Assembly (NCBI GenBank): GCA_947493285.1
Contig: CANLQH010000002.1
Coordinates: 124,001-188,000, forward strand
DNA length: 64,000 nucleotides
DNA from: an uncultured Tenacibaculum sp.
Lineage (GTDB): Bacteria; Bacteroidota; Bacteroidia; Flavobacteriales; Flavobacteriaceae
Reading direction: 5' to 3'
A program made the position numbers and the translations under genes. Below are positions 31,681 through 41,568 of this stretch, piece after piece. Position 1 is the stretch's first letter, and each line of letters begins with the position of its first letter. Below the pieces are notes generated by a model. The model did no database searches, had not been told where the DNA came from, and was given only the letters and a program-made list of their open reading frames with translations.

Positions 31681-34600
31681 ATGTATTTAATTTTCGATAC
31701 TGAAACAACTGGATTACCAAAAAGTTGGAATGCTCCTATTACTGATACTGACAATTGGCCAAGAGCCATACAAATTGCATGGCAACTGCATGATGAGTTA
31801 GGAAATGTTATAGAACATAACGATTTTTTAATTAAGCCTGATGGATTCAATATTCCGTATGATGCAGAAAGAATCCATGGAGTTTCCACTGATTTAGCTA
31901 TTGAACAAGGTATAGAGTTAGATGAAGGCTTACGGTTATTTAATGAAGCTTTAGATAAAACAAAATTTGTAGTTGGTCAAAATGTTGGGTTTGATGTGAA
32001 TATTATGGGATGTGAATTCCATCGTTTAGGTGTTGAAAGCAAACTTACCCAATTATCAGTATTAGACACTTGTACAGAGCACACCGCAAAACTATGTCAA
32101 ATTCCTGGAGGACGTGGAGGAAAATTTAAACTACCAACACTTACCGAGTTACACAATCATTTATTCGGAATAGGTTTTGGAGAAGCTCATAATGCAACTG
32201 CCGATGTTGAAGCTACTACACGTTGTTTTTTAGAATTAATTCGTTTACGACAGTACACTAAAGAGCAATTACAATCTGATGATGGTTATTTGGATCGTTT
32301 TTCTGAAGCTAATCCAACGCCAATTAAAGTCATTGGATTAAATCACTTAAACCTTAAAAAGGAAAGTGAAAAAATCCGCACTAAGAAAGCCTCTGAAACT
32401 GAAGTTGAGAATACCATTTCAACTTCTGAAGGGTTAGCTGAATTAGAAAATGTTCAGTTTGCGCATTTACATAATCACACACAATATTCGGTTTTACAAT
32501 CTACTATTCAAATTGGTAATATTGTAAAAGCGGCAGCTAAAGACAACATGTCTGCCATAGCAATGACTGATACTGCGAATATGATGGCTGCTTTTCATTT
32601 TGTAAAAGCTGTTTTAGGACATAATAAATCTGTAGAAGCTGCCAATAAAGAAGCCATTGAAAACGGTGAAGCACCTACAAGGAAAACTTTAAAACCAATT
32701 ATTGGTTGTGAGTTTAATGTCTGTAGTGACCATACTAACAAAAGTCAAAAAGACAACGGAAACCAAGTTGTTTTATTAGCAAAAAACAAAAATGGGTATC
32801 ATAATCTTGCAAAGATGTCCTCTATTGCATTTGTTGATGGATTCTATTACGTTCCAAGAATTGACCGAGAAGTAATAAAAAAATATAAAGAAGACATAAT
32901 TGTTTTAACTGGAAACTTATACGGAGAAGTTCCTAGTAAAATATTAAACGTTGGTGAAACTCAAGCCGAAGAAGCTTTACTTTGGTGGAAAGAGCAATTT
33001 GGTGATGATTTATACATCGAGTTAATGCGCCACAATCAAGAGGACGAAAAAGTGGTAAACAAAACACTTTTAGAGTTTTCGAAAAAGCATGATGTAAAAG
33101 TTGTCGCTTCTAACAATACCTTTTATTTAAATAAAGAAGATGCCAATGCACATGATATTTTATTATGTGTAAAAGATGGTGAAAAGCAAGCTACTCCAAA
33201 AGGAAGAGGAAGAGGATATCGTTACGGCTTACCTAATGATGAATACTACTTTAAGTCTTCGGATGAAATGAAGACATTATTTGCCGATCTTCCTGAAGCG
33301 ATTATTAATATTCAAGAAATTGTAGATAAAGTAGAAACCTTTACGCTAGCACGTGATGTATTATTACCTGCATTCGATATTCCTGATGAATTTAAAGATG
33401 AAAAAGACAACGAAGATGGAGGTAAAAGAGGTGAAAACAATTTTTTACGTCATTTAACTTACGAAGGCGCAAAAAAGCGATATGGAGAAATTACCGAAAG
33501 CATTAGAGAACGTTTAGATTTTGAACTAGAAGTAATTGAAAAAACAGGATATCCTGGTTATTTCTTAATTGTTGAAGATTTTATTCGTGAAGCAAGAAAC
33601 ATGGATGTATCTGTTGGACCTGGGCGTGGTTCGGCAGCAGGATCAGTAGTGGCTTTCTGTTTATGGATTACCAACATCGACCCGATTAAGTACGATTTAC
33701 TTTTTGAGCGTTTCTTAAATCCTGAACGTGTATCGATGCCTGATATCGACATTGATTTTGATGATGAAGGAAGAGGGCGTGTAATGGATTATGTGATTGA
33801 TAAATATGGCGCCAATCAGGTAGCACAAATTATCACATACGGTACTATGGCAGCAAAATCTTCTATTCGAGATACTGCTCGTGTATTAGATTTACCTTTA
33901 TTCGAAGCTGATAGAATTGCTAAGTTAATACCTGGAATGAAGCTAAAGAAAATATTTTCTTTAGACGAAAAAACACTAAAAGAAAAACTTCGTGCCGAAG
34001 AAATTGAGCTAGTTAACGAACTAAAACGTTTGTCTAACGGTTCTGACTTAACAGCTGAAACTATTAATAAAGCTCGAATATTAGAAGGCTCTGTTCGTAA
34101 CACTGGTATTCATGCTTGTGGTGTTATTATTACCCCTGATGACATTACGAAGTTCGTACCTGTTGCTTTAGCAAAAGATTCTGACATGTATGTTACTCAG
34201 TTTGATAACTCGGTAGTAGAAGATGCAGGATTACTAAAAATGGATTTCTTAGGATTAAAAACACTAACCCTAATTAAAGACACTGTAAAAATTGTAAAAG
34301 CTAGACATAATGTAGATTTAGATCCAGAGAACTTTCCGATTGATGATGTAAAAACATACGAGCTTTTCCAAAGAGGAGAAACGGTTGGTATTTTTCAATA
34401 TGAATCTCCTGGAATGCAAAAACACATGCGTTCGTTAAAACCGACTGTTTTTGCCGATTTAATTGCAATGAATGCCTTGTATCGTCCAGGTCCAATGGAA
34501 TACATTCCTTCGTTTATTCGAAGAAAACATGGTGACGAAGCTATTGAGTACGATTTACCAGCAATGGAAGGCTATTTAAAGGAAACCTATGGTATTACAG

Positions 34601-36054
34601 TATATCAAGAGCAAGTAATGTTACTTTCTCAGCAATTAGCCGATTTTACCAAAGGTGAAGCCGATGTATTGCGTAAAGCAATGGGTAAAAAACAAATTGC
34701 AGTACTAGCTAAAATGAAGCCTAAATTTGTAGAGCAAGCAAAAGCAAATGGTCATGACGAGAAAAAGTTAGAGAAAATTTGGACTGACTGGGAGGCATTT
34801 GCATCTTATGCTTTTAACAAATCACACTCTACTTGTTATGCTTGGATTGCTTATCAAACGGCATATTTAAAAGCTCATTATCCTGCTGAGTATATGGCCG
34901 CAGTACTTTCCAACAACATGAACGATATTAAATCTGTTTCATTTTTCATGGAAGAATGTAAGCGCATGGGATTAGAAGTATTAGGGCCAGATGTTAATGA
35001 ATCATATGCTAAATTCTCAGTAAATAAAGAAGGAGCTGTTCGTTTTGGAATGGCAGCTATTAAAGGCGTAGGTGCATCTGCTGTTAAAGCAATTATTAAT
35101 GAACGTAAAGAAAACGGGCATTTTAAATCAATTTTTGATGTAGCTAAGCGAGTAGATTTACGTGTTGCTAACAAAAAAGCTTTCGAAGGGCTAGTATTAG
35201 CGGGAGGCTTTGATTCATTTAATGGAACACATCGTGCACAATATTTTGTTGAAGATGAAAAAGGCGCAAAGTTTTTAGAGAAAATCTTACGTTTCGGAAA
35301 TAAATATCAAGAGAATCAGAATTCATCTCAAGTTTCTTTATTTGGAGAAGCTTCTGAAGAAGAAATGCCAGAACCTATAATTCCTCAATGCGAAACTTGG
35401 GGAACTATGGAGTTATTAGCGCAAGAAAAAGAAGTAGTAGGAATGTATATTTCTGCGCACCCTTTAGATGATTTTAAAAACGAATTAAAGTTTTGTAATG
35501 CTACCCTAGCTCACTTTAAAGACTTACACAAAGTTGAAGGAATGGGCTTGTCTTTTGGTGGTATTGTAACCGATGTACAGCACCGAGTTTCGAAGGCAGG
35601 AAAAGGGTGGGCAACTTTTATTATTGAAGATTATAACGAGAATCTTGAATTCAGAATTTTTGGTGAAGAATATTTAAAGTTCAAACACTTTTTAGTTCCT
35701 AATTCTTTCTTATTTATAAAATCCTCAATTAAACCTGGATGGACGAATAAAGAAGGCGTAAAAGGTGAACCAAGAATTGGTTTTAATGAGTTTTTATTAC
35801 TCCATGACATCATGGATAAAATGTGTAAAAAAGTTACTATTAAAATGCCTTTACACGACGTAAAAGAAAACACAATTAAAGATTTACAACATTTATTTGC
35901 AACTAATAAAGGAACTCATAGTTTGAATTTTACGATTTGGGATGCGGAAGAAAAAATTGAATTGAATTTACCGAGTAGAACTACTAAAATTAAAATATCG
36001 AGTGAGTTTTTAAAAGCTTTAGATGAACAATTTATTAATTATAAATTGAATTAA
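31681..36054 (+). CDS. dnaE: DNA polymerase III alpha subunit with fused N-terminal DEDDh exonuclease
   Basis: Replicative polymerase of 1457 residues. Residues 1-190 are a DnaQ-like 3'-5' exonuclease with all five residues: Asp6, Glu8, Asp105, His170, Asp175. After a linker with an ENTISTSEG stretch, the PHP domain starts near 260 (HLHNHTQYS). The polymerase core includes PGRGSAAGS and the catalytic PDIDIDFDD near 687-695, followed by the tandem helix-hairpin-helix and OB regions. The fused proofreading domain is a known arrangement in flavobacterial DnaE and may replace or supplement a separate DnaQ. An unknown small gene follows after 2 nt. Confidence 0.96.
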   Translation: MYLIFDTETTGLPKSWNAPITDTDNWPRAIQIAWQLHDELGNVIEHNDFLIKPDGFNIPYDAERIHGVSTDLAIEQGIELDEGLRLFNEALDKTKFVVGQNVGFDVNIMGCEFHRLGVESKLTQLSVLDTCTEHTAKLCQIPGGRGGKFKLPTLTELHNHLFGIGFGEAHNATADVEATTRCFLELIRLRQYTKEQLQSDDGYLDRFSEANPTPIKVIGLNHLNLKKESEKIRTKKASETEVENTISTSEGLAELENVQFAHLHNHTQYSVLQSTIQIGNIVKAAAKDNMSAIAMTDTANMMAAFHFVKAVLGHNKSVEAANKEAIENGEAPTRKTLKPIIGCEFNVCSDHTNKSQKDNGNQVVLLAKNKNGYHNLAKMSSIAFVDGFYYVPRIDREVIKKYKEDIIVLTGNLYGEVPSKILNVGETQAEEALLWWKEQFGDDLYIELMRHNQEDEKVVNKTLLEFSKKHDVKVVASNNTFYLNKEDANAHDILLCVKDGEKQATPKGRGRGYRYGLPNDEYYFKSSDEMKTLFADLPEAIINIQEIVDKVETFTLARDVLLPAFDIPDEFKDEKDNEDGGKRGENNFLRHLTYEGAKKRYGEITESIRERLDFELEVIEKTGYPGYFLIVEDFIREARNMDVSVGPGRGSAAGSVVAFCLWITNIDPIKYDLLFERFLNPERVSMPDIDIDFDDEGRGRVMDYVIDKYGANQVAQIITYGTMAAKSSIRDTARVLDLPLFEADRIAKLIPGMKLKKIFSLDEKTLKEKLRAEEIELVNELKRLSNGSDLTAETINKARILEGSVRNTGIHACGVIITPDDITKFVPVALAKDSDMYVTQFDNSVVEDAGLLKMDFLGLKTLTLIKDTVKIVKARHNVDLDPENFPIDDVKTYELFQRGETVGIFQYESPGMQKHMRSLKPTVFADLIAMNALYRPGPMEYIPSFIRRKHGDEAIEYDLPAMEGYLKETYGITVYQEQVMLLSQQLADFTKGEADVLRKAMGKKQIAVLAKMKPKFVEQAKANGHDEKKLEKIWTDWEAFASYAFNKSHSTCYAWIAYQTAYLKAHYPAEYMAAVLSNNMNDIKSVSFFMEECKRMGLEVLGPDVNESYAKFSVNKEGAVRFGMAAIKGVGASAVKAIINERKENGHFKSIFDVAKRVDLRVANKKAFEGLVLAGGFDSFNGTHRAQYFVEDEKGAKFLEKILRFGNKYQENQNSSQVSLFGEASEEEMPEPIIPQCETWGTMELLAQEKEVVGMYISAHPLDDFKNELKFCNATLAHFKDLHKVEGMGLSFGGIVTDVQHRVSKAGKGWATFIIEDYNENLEFRIFGEEYLKFKHFLVPNSFLFIKSSIKPGWTNKEGVKGEPRIGFNEFLLLHDIMDKMCKKVTIKMPLHDVKENTIKDLQHLFATNKGTHSLNFTIWDAEEKIELNLPSRTTKIKISSEFLKALDEQFINYKLN

Positions 36055-36056
36055 AA

Positions 36057-36392
36057 ATGCTTCCTAGTTTTAAAAACAGTTCAGATTTATTAGATAATGC
36101 TTTAAAAGTAGATTTATACACTCAATTAATTAAACAACTTAATAAAGATTTTAGTCTAGCTAATCTTAGTTTGAATATTAGTGAGCAAATTACTCCATTT
36201 ACCTTAAAAAAGGAACTACAGGAAGCAATAGAAAACATTATTTTAAATGATGCTAATTCATTTAGCAGCCTTTTATATATTATTGATGTTTCTGAAAAAA
36301 ATTTAATAAATTCAGATATTGAGAAAGTTACTTTTTTAATTTTGAAAAGAACTTGGAAAAAAGTGTGGTTTAGAAATAACTACTCTAGTTAA
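36057..36392 (+). CDS. Hypothetical protein downstream of dnaE
   Basis: 111 residues, start 2 nt after the dnaE stop, so probably co-translated with it. Mostly helical composition with no membrane segment, signal peptide or known motif. Its stop codon directly abuts the stop codon of the convergent hydrolase gene (36392/36393) with no spacer and no terminator hairpin. Confidence 0.65.
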   Translation: MLPSFKNSSDLLDNALKVDLYTQLIKQLNKDFSLANLSLNISEQITPFTLKKELQEAIENIILNDANSFSSLLYIIDVSEKNLINSDIEKVTFLILKRTWKKVWFRNNYSS

Positions 36393-37235
36393 TTATTTAT
36401 TCAAAAAATCTAAAACAGCTTCAACGACTTTTTCTAATTCATTAGATAATGTAGATTCGCCCCAAGGATGTTTTACATTAAACACATGGTCTGCGTCAGG
36501 AATAATTTCTAGTTTACTTTTTGAATTCCATTGATGGAGTTCTTTTGCTTCATCTATTGAAATAGAAGTATCATTATCTCCATGAACAATTAAATGCGGA
36601 ATATTTAATCTTTCTTCAGCAGTTTTAATATTTAGACGTGCTTCGTTTTCTTTAAAGTTTTTATAAAACTGATAATAATGTGGCATTTGTTGTTTTGTTC
36701 TTCCATTAACAACATACTTCACTCCAGTTTCTTTCCACTTTTCTAAATCTCCAACAGTAGCAGTTCGTCTTCCAAAATCACTAATGCTTGCTAATGTGAT
36801 GAGTTTATTGATCCTATTGTCTTCCGAAGCTTTTATTATAGATATACCACCACCTCGACTATGTCCAATTAAATTAATATTGCTAGTATCAATACTCTCA
36901 TTTTCTTTAAAATAAGATTGCACCCAATCTAAGACATCATTTAAATCTTCTAATTCTTTGGTATAATTATTATTCCCAAAAGCTTCTAAATCTGGGAAAT
37001 CGATTGGATTTTCTATAGTTCCTCCGTTATGAGAAAAATTAAATTTAACAAAACAAAATCCTGCTTTGGCAATAGATTCTGCCATTAAATTCCATGCTCC
37101 CCAATCTTTAAAACCTTTATAACCATGACAAAAAACAACCGCCGGTTGATTAATACTTTCTTTCAAAAAAAACGTGTCAATTAAAATCGGTTTTTTGTCG
37201 ATTCTTTCTAAAACTATGTTCTTTCTTATCTCCAT
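36393..37235 (-). CDS. Alpha/beta hydrolase
   Basis: 280 residues. It has the oxyanion FCHGYKGFKDW, nucleophile Ser in IGHSRGGGISI (elbow GxSxG), acid Asp in LIVHGDNDTSISI and His in DADHVFN, a complete catalytic triad. No signal peptide. It belongs to the dienelactone hydrolase/acyl-peptidase-like group; substrate unknown. Last gene of the thyA-folA-gldA strand run, 16 nt after gldA. Confidence 0.88.
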   Translation of the reverse strand: MEIRKNIVLERIDKKPILIDTFFLKESINQPAVVFCHGYKGFKDWGAWNLMAESIAKAGFCFVKFNFSHNGGTIENPIDFPDLEAFGNNNYTKELEDLNDVLDWVQSYFKENESIDTSNINLIGHSRGGGISIIKASEDNRINKLITLASISDFGRRTATVGDLEKWKETGVKYVVNGRTKQQMPHYYQFYKNFKENEARLNIKTAEERLNIPHLIVHGDNDTSISIDEAKELHQWNSKSKLEIIPDADHVFNVKHPWGESTLSNELEKVVEAVLDFLNK

Positions 37236-37251
37236 TAAATTATTGAAAAAT

Positions 37252-38145
37252 CTAATTCGTTAACTCTCTGAATAAGTTTTCTAGATTTTTATTTTCAGCA
37301 TTTAAACCAAGAATCTTTAACCCGTTTTCTTGAGCGAAATCAAAAATCATAGGACGCATATCCTCATCAGATTCAAAAGATAGAATCCAGTTATTTTCAG
37401 TAGTATTTTTAAAAGAAATAATATTTGGTAATCGCTTAATAAATTGCTCTTCTAACTTATAATCAAACGTTACTCTTATTACTTGTTCATTACTTGTTTT
37501 AAGTTCAGAAATCGGCTTATCAATTACCAATTCTCCTTTATTAATAATAATAACACGATCGCAAACTGCTTCTACCTCTTGCATTATATGTGTTGATAAT
37601 AAAACCGTTTTATCTTTCCCTAACTCTTTTATTAGTTCTCGAATTTCCACCAACTGATTTGGGTCTAAACCAGTTGTCGGTTCATCTAAAATCAATACTT
37701 CAGGATCATGTAAAATAGCAGCTGCTAACCCAACTCTTTGGCGGTATCCTTTAGAAAGTTGATGAATCTTTTTATGAGCCTCAACAGTTAACCTTACTTT
37801 TTCGATTACAGCTTCAACCTTACTTTTTTCTACCTGATGAATTGAGGCTTGAAATTGCAAATACTCACGCACATACATATCTATATACAATGGATTATGT
37901 TCTGGTAAATATCCAATATTTTTTTGCGCATCGATGGGATTTGCAATAACATCTACTCCACTAACCAAAACAGTTCCCTCATTAGGCTGAATGAATCCAG
38001 TTAAGATTTTCATTGTAGTAGATTTTCCTGCGCCATTAGGGCCTAAAAACCCAACAATCTCTCCTTTATTAGCTTCAAAAGAAATATTATTTACAGCTTT
38101 TTGAGTTCCGTAAACTTTAGATATCGAAGTAAGTTGTATTGACAT
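37252..38145 (-). CDS. gldA: ABC transporter ATPase, gliding motility GldA-type
   Basis: 297 residues: Walker A GPNGAGKST, Q-loop, signature LSKGYRQRVG, Walker B VLILDEPTTGLD, then the switch His in LLSTHIMQEVE. The C-terminal 80 residues match the GldA-type extension. In Flavobacterium GldA works with GldF and GldG in gliding and type IX-linked functions; gldF and gldG are not in this window, which is usual because they are encoded elsewhere. A general ABC-2-type ATPase is the alternative. Starts 3 nt after folA. Confidence 0.88.
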   Translation of the reverse strand: MSIQLTSISKVYGTQKAVNNISFEANKGEIVGFLGPNGAGKSTTMKILTGFIQPNEGTVLVSGVDVIANPIDAQKNIGYLPEHNPLYIDMYVREYLQFQASIHQVEKSKVEAVIEKVRLTVEAHKKIHQLSKGYRQRVGLAAAILHDPEVLILDEPTTGLDPNQLVEIRELIKELGKDKTVLLSTHIMQEVEAVCDRVIIINKGELVIDKPISELKTSNEQVIRVTFDYKLEEQFIKRLPNIISFKNTTENNWILSFESDEDMRPMIFDFAQENGLKILGLNAENKNLENLFRELTN

Positions 38146-38148
38146 AAA

Positions 38149-38634
38149 TTATTTTCTTGTGTAAGAAACGAAACTGTAGTCGTATTTATTTTTTTCGTCT
38201 GCTTTAAAATCTTCTCGAGACACTTCTTTCCATACATCCATATCAATTTTAGGAAAGAAAACATCTGCTTCAAAATCTTGATGTACAATCGTTATATCTA
38301 GCTTATCAACCAATCCTTTTTCGATTGCTTGCTTATAAATCTGTTCACCTCCAATAATAAACGCATCATCATCTTTTGAGATTTCTAAAGCCTCTTCTAT
38401 TGAATTTGCTATCAAACAACCATCTTTAAAATAATCTTGATTTCTAGTAATAATAACCGAAGTTCTGTTTGGTAATGGTTTACCAATACTTTCAAAAGTA
38501 TTACGCCCCATTAAAATATGATGCCCTGAAGTAACTTTTTTAAATCGTTTTAAATCGGCAGGAAGGTGCCAAATTAAGTCATTATCTTTTCCTAAAGCAT
38601 TATTTTTTGCTATTGCAGCAATTATTGTAATCAT
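38149..38634 (-). CDS. folA: Dihydrofolate reductase
   Basis: NADPH-dependent reduction of dihydrofolate to tetrahydrofolate. 161 residues with IAAIAKNNALGKDNDLIWHLPADLKRFKKVTSGHHILMGRNTFESIG in the family order: substrate-binding Asp in PADLKRFK, NADPH site and GGEQIYKQAI. It regenerates the tetrahydrofolate consumed by thymidylate synthase encoded upstream in the same run. Neighbour spacing 4 nt on each side suggests one transcript. Confidence 0.96.
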   Translation of the reverse strand: MITIIAAIAKNNALGKDNDLIWHLPADLKRFKKVTSGHHILMGRNTFESIGKPLPNRTSVIITRNQDYFKDGCLIANSIEEALEISKDDDAFIIGGEQIYKQAIEKGLVDKLDITIVHQDFEADVFFPKIDMDVWKEVSREDFKADEKNKYDYSFVSYTRK

Positions 38635-38638
38635 AAAA

Positions 38639-38824
38639 TTATATACTCTTTGCCCACTCTTTAATATAACTAGTTAAATCTCTTTTTCGAGTAATAGCTT
38701 CTTCAAAAACTTCAGTTTTTATATTATCAACCAAAGTTTTAATTGCTACCAGTACTTTTTCATCATTAATATCAGCTATTCTTTCGTAAAGGGAATCTTT
38801 TAAAACATCAACATTTGTAGTCAT
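38639..38824 (-). CDS. Small antitoxin-like protein, no toxin nearby
   Basis: 61 residues, starting MTTNVDVLKDSLYERIADINDEKVLVAIKTLVD. The pattern of a short amphipathic N-terminal helix with IADINDEKVLVAIKTLVDN resembles the small Bacteroidota addiction-module antitoxins that precede RelE/ParE toxins. No toxin gene follows; the next gene is folA, 4 nt away. It may be an orphan antitoxin or a member of an unrelated small family. No DNA-binding domain is evident. Confidence 0.65.
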   Translation of the reverse strand: MTTNVDVLKDSLYERIADINDEKVLVAIKTLVDNIKTEVFEEAITRKRDLTSYIKEWAKSI

Positions 38825-38887
38825 CTTTATTAGTTTTTGGATTCTATTTACAAAGTTACTAAAGAAACCACCAAAAATAAAGTTAAA

Positions 38888-39712
38888 TTACACAGCCACA
38901 ACACCTTTTATATGTGGGTGCGGATTATAATCTACCAACTCAAAATCTTCGAAAGTAAAATCTTCGATATTTTTTATTGCCGGATTGATTCTCATTGTTG
39001 GCAATGCTCTAGGTTCACGAGATAATTGTAATTCTAATTGCTCGATATGATTGCTATAAATATGTGCATCTCCAAAAGTATGAATAAACTCACCCGCTTC
39101 GTAACCACAAACTTGTGCCATCATCATTGTAAACAATGCGTAGCTCGCAATATTAAAAGGAACTCCTAAAAAGATATCTGCACTACGTTGATATAATTGA
39201 CAAGATAATTTACCATCTGCAACATAAAACTGAAAGAAAGCATGACAAGGCGGTAAAGCAGCTTTTCCGTTCGCTACATTTTCAGAAAAAGAAACCGAAG
39301 TGTCTGGTAATACAGATGGATTCCATGCAGAAACTAACATTCTTCTAGAATTCGGATTATTTTTTAAAGTTTCAATAACTTCTTTTATTTGATCAACCTC
39401 ATCGCTATTCCAGTTACGCCATTGATGACCATAAACCGGACCTAAATCTCCATTCTCATCTGCCCAAGCATTCCAAATTTTAACTCCGTTATCTTTTAGG
39501 TAGTTAATATTTGTATCACCTTTTATAAACCACAATAATTCGTGAATAATAGATTTAAGGTGTAACTTTTTTGTGGTTACCATTGGAAAACCTTCGCTTA
39601 AATCAAATCGCATTTGATAACCAAAAACACTTTTTGTTCCTGTACCTGTTCTGTCTCCTTTTTCGTTTCCGTTTTCTAAAACGTGCTTTACTAAATCTAA
39701 ATATTGCTTCAT
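38888..39712 (-). CDS. thyA: Thymidylate synthase
   Basis: Methylates dUMP using methylene-tetrahydrofolate. 274 residues, close to the 264 of E. coli. Arg in [13 protein letters not shown] binds phosphate; the nucleophile is Cys156 in [30 protein letters not shown] and [10 protein letters not shown] complete the active site. First gene of the thyA-antitoxin-like-folA-gldA-hydrolase run; a terminator separates it from nupC upstream. Confidence 0.97.
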   Translation of the reverse strand: MKQYLDLVKHVLENGNEKGDRTGTGTKSVFGYQMRFDLSEGFPMVTTKKLHLKSIIHELLWFIKGDTNINYLKDNGVKIWNAWADENGDLGPVYGHQWRNWNSDEVDQIKEVIETLKNNPNSRRMLVSAWNPSVLPDTSVSFSENVANGKAALPPCHAFFQFYVADGKLSCQLYQRSADIFLGVPFNIASYALFTMMMAQVCGYEAGEFIHTFGDAHIYSNHIEQLELQLSREPRALPTMRINPAIKNIEDFTFEDFELVDYNPHPHIKGVVAV

Positions 39713-39741
39713 CTTCTTACTTGTGATTTTTGTAAAAATAA

Positions 39742-39774
39742 AAAAGCTTCAACATTTAATATTGAAGCTTTTAA
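39742..39774 (-). terminator. Terminator of nupC
   Basis: AAAAGCTTCAA and its inverse around an AT loop; on the minus strand the T-run follows. Confidence 0.85.
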
Positions 39775-39823
39775 AAATTATATTAATAAGTTATTAACTA
39801 TTTTTAATTTAAATAGCAACTCA

Positions 39824-41551
39824 TTACCCGATAATCATACCTGCAATTGTTGCCGACATTAAAGAAGCAATTGTTCCTCCAATTAAAGCTTTCATTCCAA
39901 ATTCTGATAATGTTTTACGTTGTCCTGGTGCTAAAGAACCAATACCACCAATTTGAATACCGATTGATGCAAAATTTGCAAACCCACATAACATATAAGT
40001 TGCCATAATGATTGACTTATTATAGGTTAAATGTGTTGCGCTAGCAACATTTTTTAACTCAGCTAATTGGATATAACCAACAAACTCACTAGCTGCTAAT
40101 TTAATTCCTAATAACTGTCCCATTAAAGCCATATCTTCTTTTGCTACACCAATTAACCACATTAATGGCGCAAATACATATCCTAAAATAAATTCAAGAG
40201 AAAAACTCTTATATGCGGTATTATTAACGATCCAATCATTTAACCCTGTAATACTTCCTGTTTTGAACAAACCGTAATTTAGCATAGCTATAAAAGCTAC
40301 AAAAACCAATAACATTGCTCCAACATTCATTGCCAAGTTTAAACCTTCAGTTGTTCCGTTTGCAATAGCATCTAAAATATTAGTTCCTATTTTTTCAGAT
40401 GAAACCTGCACATCTGTATTTACTTCTTCAGTTTGAGGATATAAAATTTTAGAAATAATGATTGCTCCTGGTGCTGCCATTACGGATGCTGCTAATAAAT
40501 GCTTAGCATATTGCAATCTTAAAACAGGATCATCCCCTCCTAAGAAACCTATGTAAGCTGCTAATACCGCTCCAGCCACTGTAGCCATTCCTCCTGTCAT
40601 TACTAATAATATTTCCGACTTATTCATTTTTTCTAAATAAGCCTTTATTAATAACGGTGCTTCTGTTTGCCCCAAGAAAATATTTCCTGCTACAGATAAG
40701 CTCTCTGCTCCTGAAATTTTTAAAATCTTAGACAACAATAATGCTAAAGCTTTAACAATCCACTGAATAACTCCCAAGTAAAATAAAACTGACGTCAATG
40801 CTGAGAAAAATAAAATAGTGGGTAATACTTGAAAAGCAAAAATGAATCCAAAAGACCCCATATCTGAAACTAAGCCGCTAAATAAGAATTCACTACCCGC
40901 TCTTGTAAAGTCAAGAACCTTAACAAATCCTTTTCCTACAAATTCAAAAACAGCCTGAACAAAAGGGATTTTTAACACTCCTACCGCAATTATCAACTGA
41001 AAAGCTAAACCTAAACCTACTGTTTTCCAATCAACAGCTTTTCTATTTGAACTGAATAAAAAAGCTACTATTAAAAGTACAATCATACCTAAAACCCCTC
41101 TCCAAAGACTACTCATAGAAAAACCTTGGCTAGGAACTATTTGGTTAGATGTTTCTACTACAGCCTCTACAACTTCTTTAACTTCAGCAACTACTGGTAC
41201 TGTATTAGAATCTTTAAACTTGTACAATACATTCTTTTCCGATAAGGTTAATGCGTCATCTGTTAATTCAACTACATTATAATAACGTACTGTATCGTTA
41301 GGCTGTTTGTAATTAAATATCAATAAATTATTTTGATGAATATAATTACCGTTTGCTTGTAAGCTGTCTTTTGCTACAAGTGAATAATCAAAATTTCCTT
41401 CAGTTAAATTTAAAACATCTGATGGATTGATAGCAACTACCGAACTACCATCTGTAGTAGTAATTGATGAAAAATTCCACTTCTTTTCAATGCTTTGACC
41501 AAAAGTTACCATTGATGCACAAAGCATTATGAAAATAAATAATTTCTTCAT
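39824..41551 (-). CDS. nupC: Nucleoside transporter NupC with signal peptide and lipocalin-like N-terminal domain
   Basis: 575 residues. A signal peptide (MKKLFIFIMLCASMVTFGQ) and about 100 residues of beta-rich, lipocalin-like sequence (KKWNFSSITTTDG ... YNVVELTDDALTLSEKNVLYKF) precede a linker and a CNT transporter domain (from about residue 150) with about ten membrane segments. CNT signatures include FLGQTEAPLLIKAYLEKMNKSE and GFANFASIGIQIGGIG. It imports nucleosides with Na+ or H+. The extra domain would face the periplasm. Plain NupC proteins are about 400 residues and lack it. Second gene after the bifunctional nuclease, 17 nt apart. Confidence 0.9.
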   Translation of the reverse strand: MKKLFIFIMLCASMVTFGQSIEKKWNFSSITTTDGSSVVAINPSDVLNLTEGNFDYSLVAKDSLQANGNYIHQNNLLIFNYKQPNDTVRYYNVVELTDDALTLSEKNVLYKFKDSNTVPVVAEVKEVVEAVVETSNQIVPSQGFSMSSLWRGVLGMIVLLIVAFLFSSNRKAVDWKTVGLGLAFQLIIAVGVLKIPFVQAVFEFVGKGFVKVLDFTRAGSEFLFSGLVSDMGSFGFIFAFQVLPTILFFSALTSVLFYLGVIQWIVKALALLLSKILKISGAESLSVAGNIFLGQTEAPLLIKAYLEKMNKSEILLVMTGGMATVAGAVLAAYIGFLGGDDPVLRLQYAKHLLAASVMAAPGAIIISKILYPQTEEVNTDVQVSSEKIGTNILDAIANGTTEGLNLAMNVGAMLLVFVAFIAMLNYGLFKTGSITGLNDWIVNNTAYKSFSLEFILGYVFAPLMWLIGVAKEDMALMGQLLGIKLAASEFVGYIQLAELKNVASATHLTYNKSIIMATYMLCGFANFASIGIQIGGIGSLAPGQRKTLSEFGMKALIGGTIASLMSATIAGMIIG

Positions 41552-41568
41552 TATGTGTATTTTAATTT

